The notes: generated by a model not told the origin, from the letters alone. DNA of 15,573 nt from CAG-791 sp002449595 (GCA_946539855.1 CAMNHV010000039.1:1-15573), one strand, 5' to 3'; numbered from the stretch's first letter, positions 8,952-15,573 are shown. Made by a program: numbers and translations.

Positions 8952-9875
8952 TTAACCTTTCTTATTCATGTGCTCAGCGAGAACTGCCGCGAGCGCGATC
9001 GAATTGATCTTCGTCTCGAAGGAATCCGAGCGGGAGGTCAGGACGACGGGTGCCTTCGTGCCGGTCAGGATGCAGCCGTTCTTGAACTCGGTGAGGTGCG
9101 TGATGGTCTTGTAGACCATGTTGCCTGCGTGAATGTCAGGGAAAAGCAGAATGTCCGCATTGCCAACGATCTTCCGGCTCGCGGCGCCTGCTTTGTGCTT
9201 CGATGCCTCGGGATCGATCGCGAGGTCCATGGAGAGCGGGCCGTCGACGATGCAGCCGGTGATCCTGCCCTCTTCGTTCCACTTCGTGAGCTGGGCAGCT
9301 TCGACGCAGCAAGGCATCTTCTCGTTGACGACTTCGACTGCCGCGAGGGGCGCGACCTTCGGCATCTCGACGCCGCAGGCGTTCGCCACTTCGACGGTGT
9401 AGTTGATGATGACTTCTTTATCTTCGAGCGTCGGATAAGGCATGAAAGCGACGTCCGTCAGGAAGAGCAGGCGGTCGATGCCCTTGATTTCAAAGACCGC
9501 GACGTGCGAGAGCGGCTTGCCGGTGCGGAGGCCGCACTCCTTGTTCAGGACGCTCTTCAGGAAGGTCTTGGTGTCCAGGATGCCCTTCATGTACATGTCG
9601 GCTTCGCCGTCGTGCACAAGTTTCACCGCCTTTAAGGAAGCTTCCGTGACGTCGGGCTCGTCGATGATGCGAATGCCCGTCAGATCCATGCCGATCTTCG
9701 CCGCGATCTCTTCGATCTTCGCCTTGTCGCCCACAAGGATCGGCTCCGCGATGCCCTGCTTCCTCGCTTCCGCAACCGCCTCAAGAACCGGCTCGTCCTG
9801 TGCCGCAGCGACGGAAACGACCTTGGTGCTGCACTCGCTGACCTGCTTTAAAATGTCACTGAAACTTGCGCTCAT
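8952..9875 (-). CDS. ptb: Phosphate butyryltransferase (or related phosphate acyltransferase)
   Basis: A 307-residue member of the phosphate acetyl/butyryltransferase family, full length for Ptb. The segment YMKGILDTKTFLKSVLNKE with GLRTG and the later VDGPLSMDLAID, PDIHAGNMVYK and PVVLTSR blocks match the clostridial Ptb type more closely than Pta. Ptb exchanges CoA for phosphate on butyryl-CoA; with butyrate kinase this yields butyrate and ATP. No butyrate kinase gene follows: secA does, after 17 bases. A kinase elsewhere, or a phosphotransacetylase-like role on another acyl group, is possible. GGGAGAG lies 5 bases before the ATG. A good promoter lies about 175 bases upstream. Confidence 0.88.
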   Translation of the reverse strand: MSASFSDILKQVSECSTKVVSVAAAQDEPVLEAVAEARKQGIAEPILVGDKAKIEEIAAKIGMDLTGIRIIDEPDVTEASLKAVKLVHDGEADMYMKGILDTKTFLKSVLNKECGLRTGKPLSHVAVFEIKGIDRLLFLTDVAFMPYPTLEDKEVIINYTVEVANACGVEMPKVAPLAAVEVVNEKMPCCVEAAQLTKWNEEGRITGCIVDGPLSMDLAIDPEASKHKAGAASRKIVGNADILLFPDIHAGNMVYKTITHLTEFKNGCILTGTKAPVVLTSRSDSFETKINSIALAAVLAEHMNKKG

Positions 9876-10023
9876 GTTATCTCTCCCTTTCTTTTCGAGT
9901 GTATAGGATACTGTTGAATATTGATGCTGCTGTTTGTGAATAATATTGCCGTAAATTATGAATAATCGTTGTGCGCTGCGGCGAGTGAATCTGTGATTCC
10001 TGCTATTTGGCGCACGAATAATC

Positions 10024-10049
10024 CTGCCTGTTCGGTTCCGAACAGGCAG
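10024..10049. promoter_or_regulatory. Perfect 12-bp palindrome at the predicted ptb transcript start
   Basis: CTGCCTGTTCGG (10024-10035) and CCGAACAGGCAG (10038-10049) are exact reverse complements separated by two bases. The site begins within a few bases of the predicted +1 of the ptb promoter. It could be an operator for a dimeric repressor or a 5'-terminal mRNA hairpin (about 11 pairs with a 4-base loop). No T run follows on either strand, so a classical terminator is unlikely. Confidence 0.65.
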
Positions 10050-10058
10050 AACGTATGA

Positions 10059-10087
10059 ATTATACTATATTATTCTTTAATTATCCA
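10059..10087 (-). promoter_or_regulatory. Sigma-A type promoter for ptb-secA-prfB
   Basis: On the minus strand a perfect -10 TATAAT (complement of 10059-10064) is preceded after exactly 17 bases by TGGATA (complement of 10082-10087), which matches TTGACA at 4 of 6 positions. The predicted start near 10052 gives a leader of about 175 bases. The octamer CGTATGAA (10052-10059) overlaps the -10 and start site. The rest of the 374-base gap (9876-10249) is A+T-rich, and I see no gene or riboswitch in it. Confidence 0.65.
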
Positions 10088-10249
10088 CCGCTCGTAATGT
10101 AGCCGATGCCAGTTGTGGATGCTTGTTGCGAGCGCTTGGACTTATCGCATTCGCTTACCAGTACCTGCTATCTTTCAGTAGTGGTTTTCTGTTCCGGCGG
10201 CTGCGCATAATGCCATTGTTTATTTATTAATCTGCCAATTGCTTACGCG

Positions 10250-10888
10250 TTAAAGGCGGGAATAGCCGAAGCCGTTGCAGATTGCGTCGACTGCTACCGC
10301 ATTTTTGCACAGTGCGCAGTTGTCTGCCGCGTAAGTCTTGTAGTCCGGGATGTCTTCTGTCGAGAACAGTGCGTTGACCGGAATTCCGGCGACTTTGCTT
10401 ACTGCCGAGAAGATCGCGGACACGCCGGTGATATCGCCGCCGTAGTAGTGCACGCCATCCAGTGCTCTCGCGATCGTCTTGCCGGTCGTCGCAGACGCGA
10501 GCAGCAGCAGGACGTGCTTGCCGTGGATCATCATCAGCTGGTTCTCGCGGAAGATCATCTGTCCGGAAAGATCGTACTCCGGCTCCGCGATGTAGATCGT
10601 CTTGTGCGCGTTCATCGACAGGACGCCGTTCTTGCTGAGCTCGTCCGCCAGATATGCGCCGATGACCTGTGTGCCATCCATGCAGAGGATCGTGTCGACG
10701 ACCGTCGTCGCGTAATATGCTTCCGCCAGTGCCGCAGCGGCAGCCTTCGCCTCATTCTGTCTCGCTTTCATCGTCGTCATGTCGACGTAGTAGTTGATGT
10801 GCGAGTTCGGCGTGACGAAATGTCCCGGAATGATCTTCAGGATCACGTCTTTATTGCGCTTGGACTGCATTTTGATATAAGACTGCAT
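10250..10888 (-). CDS. Orotate phosphoribosyltransferase-like protein with degenerate PRPP loop
   Basis: A 212-residue protein of type I phosphoribosyltransferase layout, related to PyrE-like proteins of Lachnospiraceae. The site where the PRPP motif (VxxVDDxxTTGxT) should lie reads VLLLLASATTGKT at 126-138: the TTG loop is kept, but both acidic residues are replaced by Leu130 and Ala131. Near the C-terminus is a CxxC (Cys191, Cys194) followed by DAICNGFGYSRL. The start is set by AAAGGAGG (10895-10902) 6 bases before the ATG at 10888; an upstream ATG in the same frame has no such site. True orotate PRTases need the acidic pair to hold the PRPP ribose, so a regulatory or altered-substrate role is possible. 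No pyrimidine genes are adjacent. Family assignment is moderate. Confidence 0.65.
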   Translation of the reverse strand: MQSYIKMQSKRNKDVILKIIPGHFVTPNSHINYYVDMTTMKARQNEAKAAAAALAEAYYATTVVDTILCMDGTQVIGAYLADELSKNGVLSMNAHKTIYIAEPEYDLSGQMIFRENQLMMIHGKHVLLLLASATTGKTIARALDGVHYYGGDITGVSAIFSAVSKVAGIPVNALFSTEDIPDYKTYAADNCALCKNAVAVDAICNGFGYSRL

Positions 10889-10907
10889 CGAAACCCTCCT
10901 TTCTGCC

Positions 10908-10946
10908 TGCCGGCATTCAAAACGCTTCCCCTTTGCCGGCATTCAA
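10908..10946. repeat. Exact 13-bp direct repeat with palindromic core upstream of the PRTase-like gene
   Basis: TGCCGGCATTCAA occurs at 10908-10920 and 10934-10946, a 26-base period, each with the palindrome TGCCGGCA. The pair lies 20-58 bases before the start codon and just upstream of the ribosome binding site. The spacing, about two and a half helical turns, and proximity suggest paired operator sites. A weak promoter candidate (TAAAAT, complement of 10990-10995, with TTGCGG 18 bases further) lies upstream. Confidence 0.5.
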
Positions 10947-11090
10947 CCCCATTTGCTGCAGTATGAAAAACTGCATCTTTTCTACTTCTATTTTACTTCT
11001 CCCGCCCCACCTGCCGCAAGCAGAAAAGCCGCATTCCAGAGCCTTTTCAGCGGTTTTGTGGGCTGCAACAATCCCCTTTCCTTCGGGAAT

Positions 11091-11197
11091 TCATTTACAA
11101 AACCTCATTGCGATTTTTCGCGTATGAACAAAATCGTTTTTCTTTTTTCTCTCCGAGTCTCATTTACAATCACTGCATTTGGCCGATTGCGTATGAA
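11091..11197. repeat. Two blocks TCATTTACAA...GCGTATGAA repeated at 69-base spacing
   Basis: TCATTTACAA occurs at 11091-11100 and 11160-11169, and GCGTATGAA at 11120-11128 and 11189-11197. Both elements are shifted by exactly 69 bases, while most bases between them differ. This is either a decayed tandem duplication or a repeated two-part binding site. It lies in the 417-base gap (10889-11305) between the PRTase-like gene and the membrane protein gene; that gap otherwise holds a terminator, the 13-bp direct repeats and a run of T on the plus strand (11137-11149), with no gene seen. Confidence 0.5.
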
Positions 11198-11231
11198 AAC
11201 GAAATAGGCGGCCGGTTTGGACCGACCGCCT
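11195..11231 (-). terminator. Intrinsic terminator of the membrane protein gene
   Basis: AGGCGGCCGGT (11206-11216) pairs with ACCGACCGCCT (11221-11231) around a TTGG loop, 11 positions with one mismatch. On the minus strand it is followed by ATTTCGTTTTC (complement of 11195-11205). It lies about 75 bases after the stop codon. Confidence 0.85.
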
Positions 11232-11305
11232 AAGGTAATAAGCAGAATTCTTAAATGTAAATGCCATCAGGATTATATTAGCTTCTGAGGATCCGTTTCG
11301 CCTGC

Positions 11306-13060
11306 TCAGTCTGCGATCTTCAGGACCCAGGCATCGCCGAGCTTCTTGACGCAGCCGTCCGCGGGGAACTTCGGCATGGCTTTGAATTCATCGGTCGCCA
11401 TGACCGCTCTCCATTCTTCCTCTGGCACGTCAGGCGTGTCGATTCCCAGGTAGATCCTTAGGAAGGAGTTCCGGACGCTTGACGTGAAGAGGCCGTTCTC
11501 AAGAGCGACACCCTCGAAGTTCTCGTAGCGCTCTCCCATCATGTAATACGTCGAGAGGATATTGCGCTCCGGCCAGTAATCGCCGGCAATGATGACCGGC
11601 TGGTCGTAAGTGTAGCCATCGGTGTTCTCGAGGCGGGTCACGAGGCGCTCGTAGAAGGCGCCAACTCTGCGGAACGCAATATCTGTGCGGAAATATGCCT
11701 CATTGCAGATGCGATAGTTGTAATAAGCCGCAAACGAGACCGAGATCACAGTGCAGATGATTGCAGCCGCCGGAACGAGTGATTTGAAGAATGCCGCCGG
11801 AGAACTGAATCCAGGGATCTTCAGACTCCCACTCCGCACTTCCACAAGCTCCGTCAGCATGACAGGCAGGTAGAGAATCGTCATGTACGGATAGATCATC
11901 ATCGTGGAGGCGTGATCAACGTCGGGCGCCATCATGTAGACTGCGGCCGCAGCCAGCGGAAGCAGGAAATAAAAGACGCCAAGCATGACGAGCCGCACAG
12001 GCTCGCGGAAGATCTTCTTCTGAACGAGGATCAGGACTGTGAGAAGCGCTGTCAGCACAAGCACATAGAGGTGCCAGTCGCGCGCATGTTCTGTGATGAA
12101 TGCGGGCGGGCTGGTCACATAATACTGCAGAATGCGGTGGTAGGCGCGAAGGATCGTGATCGGCACGCGCGCGGGATCGATGTGGCCCATATTGTTGATG
12201 CCGCGATAGCCGAGAAGCTCGGTCTGCCTGCTTTTCATCAGATAGAAGCCGACACCGGCGCCCATCATGAGCAGCGTCTTAACGCCCTGTACAAAAATGT
12301 CCTTGAGGGACTGCGGACGCGGCGTCGCAGAAAGAACGCAGGCTGCGATTTCGGCGGGACTCTTCTCTCTGACTTTCCAGCCATGCCTGCCGACAGCGCC
12401 TGCCTTGCTTCCGCTATTCCCGGAGGCCTCGCTTGCCTTCCCTTCAGAACTGTGACCGTTGACCACGGCGGCCGCACTCTTGCCCGCCTCCAGTTCATAT
12501 ACGTCGCGGATAAGCGCAAGAAGATACAGCGCAGCGGCCATCGGCAGAAACGCCTGGTACTGTCCGAGGCTGTAAAACATGAAGTAGATACCGACGATAA
12601 ACCCAAATCGGAATTTCAGCGTAAAGAAGACGCCGATCACAGCGAACAGAACCGCCACGGCGTAATCAGCCGCCATGAACATGAACGTCATGTCGCTCGC
12701 GATCGTGGGAAACGTCAGTGTGATCACCGGAATCAGGACTGCCGCCGTCTCCGACTTCAGTCGCAGGATCTCGAGAACGAGGCACGCGTTGACGGAAAAC
12801 AGCACGATGGCCATCATCCCGTTGATCGACGGCGCGGACCACGTCGAGAAGAAATGGTGCCACAGTCCGACGGCCCATCTCCCGAATTCCTTGCCGACGC
12901 CGGCGCCCTTAATGTTGTTAAGGTCGTCCCAGTTCGGCAGCTTGTTGCTCATCATGTAGAAATGCGTGATGAAGCCGATCACAATGCCGGTCAGGAAGCA
13001 GATCTTTGTGCGGCGCGGGATCTTCCCCCGCAGTAGTTTAAAGAAATCAAATGTGCTCAT
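11306..13060 (-). CDS. Polytopic membrane protein, GtrII-like glucosyltransferase family
   Basis: A 584-residue protein with about ten or more hydrophobic segments (for example 20-37, 82-99, 106-121, 126-147, 152-184, 255-274, and several between about 325 and 450) and a soluble C-terminal domain from about 460. An early acidic pair, NWDDLNN at 43-49, after the first membrane helix fits the DD site of GtrII-type (Glucos_trans_II) enzymes, which transfer sugars from lipid carriers to surface glycans. Recognition is by layout only. Residues about 191-250 are a low-complexity Ser/Gly/Ala/Lys-rich insert in a predicted cytoplasmic loop. The start is forced by an in-frame TGA 12 bases upstream. 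There is no Shine-Dalgarno, and an extended -10 ends 6 bases before the ATG. It is a single-gene unit with its own terminator; no other glycan genes are adjacent. Confidence 0.65.
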   Translation of the reverse strand: MSTFDFFKLLRGKIPRRTKICFLTGIVIGFITHFYMMSNKLPNWDDLNNIKGAGVGKEFGRWAVGLWHHFFSTWSAPSINGMMAIVLFSVNACLVLEILRLKSETAAVLIPVITLTFPTIASDMTFMFMAADYAVAVLFAVIGVFFTLKFRFGFIVGIYFMFYSLGQYQAFLPMAAALYLLALIRDVYELEAGKSAAAVVNGHSSEGKASEASGNSGSKAGAVGRHGWKVREKSPAEIAACVLSATPRPQSLKDIFVQGVKTLLMMGAGVGFYLMKSRQTELLGYRGINNMGHIDPARVPITILRAYHRILQYYVTSPPAFITEHARDWHLYVLVLTALLTVLILVQKKIFREPVRLVMLGVFYFLLPLAAAAVYMMAPDVDHASTMMIYPYMTILYLPVMLTELVEVRSGSLKIPGFSSPAAFFKSLVPAAAIICTVISVSFAAYYNYRICNEAYFRTDIAFRRVGAFYERLVTRLENTDGYTYDQPVIIAGDYWPERNILSTYYMMGERYENFEGVALENGLFTSSVRNSFLRIYLGIDTPDVPEEEWRAVMATDEFKAMPKFPADGCVKKLGDAWVLKIAD

Positions 13061-13066
13061 GAAGAG

Positions 13067-13075
13067 AGTATATCA
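13067..13075 (-). promoter_or_regulatory. Extended -10 promoter directly before the membrane protein start
   Basis: The minus strand reads TGATATACT: -10 TATACT (complement of 13067-13072) with the extended TG at 13074-13075. Six bases separate it from the ATG at 13060, so the predicted first transcribed base is at or next to the A of the start codon. No good -35 is visible, as allowed for extended -10 promoters. Confidence 0.5.
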
Positions 13076-13133
13076 CGTGACCGGCGATTAATTCTATTCA
13101 CCGTGCGGAAGACAATCAAGATAAAGGCATTCA

Positions 13134-13176
13134 GGAATTTAGTGTAGTTTTACCAGCAATTTCCACACTAAATTCC
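13134..13176. repeat. Perfect 12-bp inverted repeat upstream of the membrane protein gene
   Basis: GGAATTTAGTGT (13134-13145) and ACACTAAATTCC (13165-13176) are exact reverse complements with a 19-base spacer. The site lies in the 167-base gap between the alpha/beta hydrolase stop and the membrane protein start, about 60-100 bases upstream of the -10. No T run follows on either strand. It may be an operator, a weak transcript-end hairpin for the upstream operon, or a small mobile repeat. Confidence 0.55.
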
Positions 13177-13227
13177 AGCACATTACATTAAAAATCTGCA
13201 CTGTTTTCCAGCTACGGCAGCCTGCAG

Positions 13228-14016
13228 TCAAGGATCAGGCGCTCCCAGAAACTGTTTTGCTACCCGCGCGAACCGCTCCGGAAACATCAGCACCAGCTCC
13301 GCATGGGCCAGACCTTTGAATTCCCTGAGCACGGTCTGCGGGTAAGTCCGGCAGACGAATTCGATGTCGTGTTCCTTCTCTCTCGCCCGCTTCTCTTCCT
13401 CGCCGTACCAGTACTCGATCTTCGTGTCGACCTTCGGGACCGGGTCCGGCATGGAATAGTTGTCGGTGGACCAGAAGACGTTGTAGATCGTCCGCGGGGA
13501 ATAATGCTGCTTGTAAAATTGCAGCAGTTCGCGGTAGTGGGCTTCCGGATCTTCTCCCTTGGGCGTCCAGCGCTCCGGCGGGCACGCGAGCCGCATCATT
13601 CGCAGCGATCTGGTGGCCATCATGATCATGATCCAGTCTTTGACGGAGATCAGGCGGCAGATCAGCTTCGGGTAGGGATACGGCGTGATGCCGGCATCGA
13701 TGATGGCCTTCTCCACAGGGATGTCCTCGGTCGCGAGGAAGCGGATCACGGCGGCGCCGCCCATGGAGACGCCGTACATTCCGTCGACATGGCTTATGCC
13801 CTGCTCTCTCAGATATTCTGCTGCGTCCTTCGCGTACTTCTCGAGGGAGACAAACTCTGTGCCCTGTCCGTCGTGGCCGTCCGCGATGAAAAGGTAGACG
13901 TGGTAGTCCTTCGCCATCTCTTCAGCGGAAGCCTTGAACACCCACCAGGGCTCGACCGCGCATTGGAACATCACAAATCGCTTTGAGTGCTCTTTTCCAA
14001 ACTCATATACTTTCAT
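13228..14016 (-). CDS. Small alpha/beta hydrolase
   Basis: A 262-residue cytoplasmic protein with the nucleophile elbow GVSMGG (82-87), so Ser84 is the likely nucleophile. His238 in GLAHAELVLMFP is the likely catalytic histidine; the acid residue is less clear, with Asp198 or Glu207 around VDTKIEYWYGEEE as candidates. The early strand and loop (VMFQCAVEPWWVF) fit the oxyanion-hole region. A helical cap seems to lie between about 115 and 185. I chose the ATG at 14016: AAGGAAG lies about 11 bases upstream, and the longer reading frame upstream overlaps the remnant before it. It is the last gene of the cluster that begins with the methyltransferase. The substrate cannot be predicted; esterase, lipase and peptidase relatives share these motifs. 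Confidence 0.75.
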   Translation of the reverse strand: MKVYEFGKEHSKRFVMFQCAVEPWWVFKASAEEMAKDYHVYLFIADGHDGQGTEFVSLEKYAKDAAEYLREQGISHVDGMYGVSMGGAAVIRFLATEDIPVEKAIIDAGITPYPYPKLICRLISVKDWIMIMMATRSLRMMRLACPPERWTPKGEDPEAHYRELLQFYKQHYSPRTIYNVFWSTDNYSMPDPVPKVDTKIEYWYGEEEKRAREKEHDIEFVCRTYPQTVLREFKGLAHAELVLMFPERFARVAKQFLGAPDP

Positions 14017-14047
14017 TTTGATGTCTACTTCCTTCCCTTTTTCAGGA

Positions 14048-14248
14048 TCAATGCCATGACCCCGGAGAGAATGCATTGGATGCCATGGGATTACCGGGGC
14101 CGAGATCGTCCGCTCGTGACAAGAGTCTTTTGTATTCCTTCTTGCCTTCCCGGATCGACTGCTCCGCAAGAGACGCACTAAATCTTTGCCGAATACTCTT
14201 TTTTATCATCGGTGCGAACAGCGACCAGTATATTCCGACGTATTTCAT
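14048..14248 (-). pseudogene. Truncated N-terminal remnant of a second ATC hydrolase-like gene
   Basis: This 66-codon frame has a proper start: GGGAG lies 5 bases before the ATG, and the ATG is 18 bases after the stop of the preceding hydrolase gene. The middle, EGKKEYKRLLSRADDLGPGN followed by PMASN, resembles the N-terminal region of L-2-amino-thiazoline-4-carboxylate hydrolase-family proteins, but the frame stops at NAFSPGSWH without the cysteine-rich catalytic half. The next gene starts 31 bases later. I read it as the stump of a paralog left by a deletion or frameshift. A real small protein expressed with its neighbour is the alternative. Confidence 0.5.
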
Positions 14249-14266
14249 AGCTTCTCCCGCCCCGTT

Positions 14267-14980
14267 CTATTTCTTCTCGCTGATCCAAAGGCCGTTGTCT
14301 GCTTGTTTCAGTTCATATTCCGCTGCCATGGGATTCTTATCGCCGACAATGCAGTAGTCACAGCAGTCGGAGGTCACGCAGGTCCCTTCCCGGATCAGAG
14401 CTGCGTGGATCGCCTGCATGGCCAGATGGTCGCAGTTGCACAGGACCGGCAGTACGTCCTCCATGTGATGGCGTTTCGCAAACTCCGCATTGGGGCACTG
14501 GGTGAAGCTGTAGCGAATGATGCCGTTCTCCTTGTCGTAAGAGCAGCTGCCCATTCGGAAGGACTCCGGGAACCGTTTGATCTCCTCAACCCGGATATCG
14601 TTGGCTTTCTGAAAGATCTTACTGGCCAGTTTATTGTCCGGTTTCCGATTCAGATCGAATATTTTGCCCATCAGGTCGAAGGATCCAAAAAAGCTCTGAT
14701 AGATGTCCTGCTGCACTTCCTCCAACGCCGGCTTGTCCGGAATGACCGCATACCAGGCAAAGATCAGGATCGGGTCGTAAATGCTGGTCGTGATCTTCAG
14801 GTCCTTCAGCGCCGGCTCGTCCTTTAAGTATTCGCAGTACTGAAGCTGCACCTTCTCCCAGAGCCTGGCAGCCGTTTTTTCATCGTAATAGCGCTTCAGG
14901 AGCTTCTGCACGCACTTTTTGGCGTTCTTTGAGTATACCTTGTGCTTTGTCAGGTCGATCGGCAGGTCTTTTTCTTTCAT
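14267..14980 (-). CDS. L-2-amino-thiazoline-4-carboxylic acid hydrolase-family protein
   Basis: A 237-residue soluble protein whose C-terminal half carries the family hallmarks: YSFTQCPNAEFAK with Cys162, VLPVLCNCDHL with Cys181 and Cys183, and a final cysteine cluster SDCCDYCIVGDK with Cys206, Cys207 and Cys210. The founding member opens the ring of the cysteine precursor L-ATC; most family members have no tested activity, so this name describes the fold family rather than the reaction. The start at 14980 is set by AAAGGAG 9 bases upstream, which overlaps the stop of the methyltransferase gene 14 bases away. The tight spacing indicates a shared transcript. The many cysteines could bind a metal or be the reactive site. 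Confidence 0.75.
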   Translation of the reverse strand: MKEKDLPIDLTKHKVYSKNAKKCVQKLLKRYYDEKTAARLWEKVQLQYCEYLKDEPALKDLKITTSIYDPILIFAWYAVIPDKPALEEVQQDIYQSFFGSFDLMGKIFDLNRKPDNKLASKIFQKANDIRVEEIKRFPESFRMGSCSYDKENGIIRYSFTQCPNAEFAKRHHMEDVLPVLCNCDHLAMQAIHAALIREGTCVTSDCCDYCIVGDKNPMAAEYELKQADNGLWISEKK

Positions 14981-14994
14981 GTCCCGAAACTCCT

Positions 14995-15573
14995 TTACTT
15001 CTTGCAGCAGAAGCATCCGATTCCTTCCACCGCTGTGACTTCTGCCTCCGTGTACAGCGAGGAAAGCCGGGTCTGAAGGCTCTCTTTTGTCTCATAAGGT
15101 GGGGTGAAAAAGCCTTTCGGCTGGTAGAGATGCCTTATGAACCAATCCGTTCGCTTATGACCACCCTGCACATAGAAGCAGCCGCAGAAGGTCCCGCCCC
15201 GCTTCAGTACCCGGTAGGTTTCGCGGTAGGCAGCCTCTTTGTCCGGGAAGGCGTGAAAGCCGTTGAGGGACAGCACGATGTCGAAGCTTTCATCCTCAAA
15301 CGGCAGTGCGCCGACGTCACCCTGCAGGAAGGTGATATTCGTGAGGCTGAGTGCTTTCGTCTTTTCCTGCGCGGAAGCCATCATATTCTCCGAATAATCC
15401 AGGCAGGTGATGTCCGCGTCCGGAAGGTCCCGGTAGACCGGCATGGTCAGGACGCCGGTCCCTACAGGGACCTCTAAAAGCTTTCCGGAGAAATCCTCCG
15501 GGATCCCCGACAGCGCCTTTTCCAGATACCGAAGGTTCTTTTCGCCGTCCATGTTCCAGACGATCCGGCAGAT
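14995..15573 (-). CDS. Class I SAM-dependent methyltransferase, C-terminal part (start outside window)
   Basis: The frame is open to the right edge (ICRIVWNMDGEKNL...), so the start lies beyond 15573. Motif I is LLEVPVGTGVLT, a variant of the SAM-binding glycine loop; CLDYSENM supplies the acidic residue at the end of strand 2; FLQGDVGALPFEDESFDIV is motifs II and III; and YRVLKRGGTF is the usual post-motif segment. This fits the UbiE/Methyltransf_11-type group acting on small molecules. The protein ends in CFCCKK. It is first in the four-gene cluster within the window; the gap to the next gene is 14 bases. The methyl acceptor is unknown. Confidence 0.85.
   Translation of the reverse strand: MCRIVWNMDGEKNLRYLEKALSGIPEDFSGKLLEVPVGTGVLTMPVYRDLPDADITCLDYSENMMASAQEKTKALSLTNITFLQGDVGALPFEDESFDIVLSLNGFHAFPDKEAAYRETYRVLKRGGTFCGCFYVQGGHKRTDWFIRHLYQPKGFFTPPYETKESLQTRLSSLYTEAEVTAVEGIGCFCCKK

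Noticed and set aside
11112..11149. Plus-strand terminator: CGATTTT/AAAATCG stem followed by a T run
   Set aside because: The stem is only 7 A+T-rich pairs with a 12-base loop, and no plus-strand gene lies upstream. The T run may be incidental.
11912..13036. Plus-strand reading frame of 374 codons opposite the membrane protein gene
   Set aside because: His/Arg/Asp-rich shadow translation of a hydrophobic gene; the minus-strand frame has membrane helices, a promoter and a terminator.

Overview
The window looks like a piece of a Gram-positive Clostridia chromosome, most likely Lachnospiraceae or a near relative. The signs are a phosphate butyryltransferase of the clostridial type, the secA-prfB gene pair, an AmmeMemoRadiSam locus with its A and B parts fused, clear AGGAG-type ribosome binding sites, and G+C-rich genes separated by A+T-rich gaps. 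This assignment is inference; no rRNA or tRNA is present to confirm it. Every gene I accept lies on the minus strand, so transcription runs from high to low coordinates. The many long plus-strand frames are antisense shadows of G+C-rich genes.

From right to left: (1) 15573-13228 is a compact cluster: a class I SAM methyltransferase (running off the window edge), an L-2-amino-thiazoline-4-carboxylate hydrolase-family protein, a truncated remnant that looks like the N-terminus of a second copy of that family, and a small alpha/beta hydrolase. (2) 13060-11306 is a polytopic membrane protein resembling GtrII-type glucosyltransferases; its start codon sits directly after an extended -10 box with no Shine-Dalgarno sequence, so it may be leaderless. 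It ends in an intrinsic terminator. (3) 10888-10250 is an orotate-phosphoribosyltransferase-like protein with a degenerate PRPP loop. (4) 9875-5050 is a likely operon ptb-secA-prfB, with a good promoter, a perfect palindrome at the predicted transcript start and a strong terminator after prfB. (5) 4843-2241 is the AmmeMemoRadiSam locus: a LigB/Memo-like domain fused to AMMECR1 through a repetitive acidic linker, then the radical SAM partner, with a long hairpin between the genes. (6) 2128-1544 is a GNAT acetyltransferase, 1451-366 a PfkB-family 1-phosphofructokinase-like sugar kinase, and 218-1 the start of hisC.

Two patterns cut across genes. Several non-essential genes (sugar kinase, radical SAM enzyme, Memo-AMMECR1 fusion, membrane protein) carry low-complexity Ala/Gly/Ser/Asp-rich inserts at likely surface loops, whereas secA, prfB and ptb do not. 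And an octamer CGTATGAA recurs in the gaps before hisC, ptb and the phosphoribosyltransferase-like gene, as a perfect inverted repeat before hisC and overlapping the -10 region before ptb. These are the most useful leads; the least understood biochemistry is the AmmeMemoRadiSam locus, whose substrate is not established.
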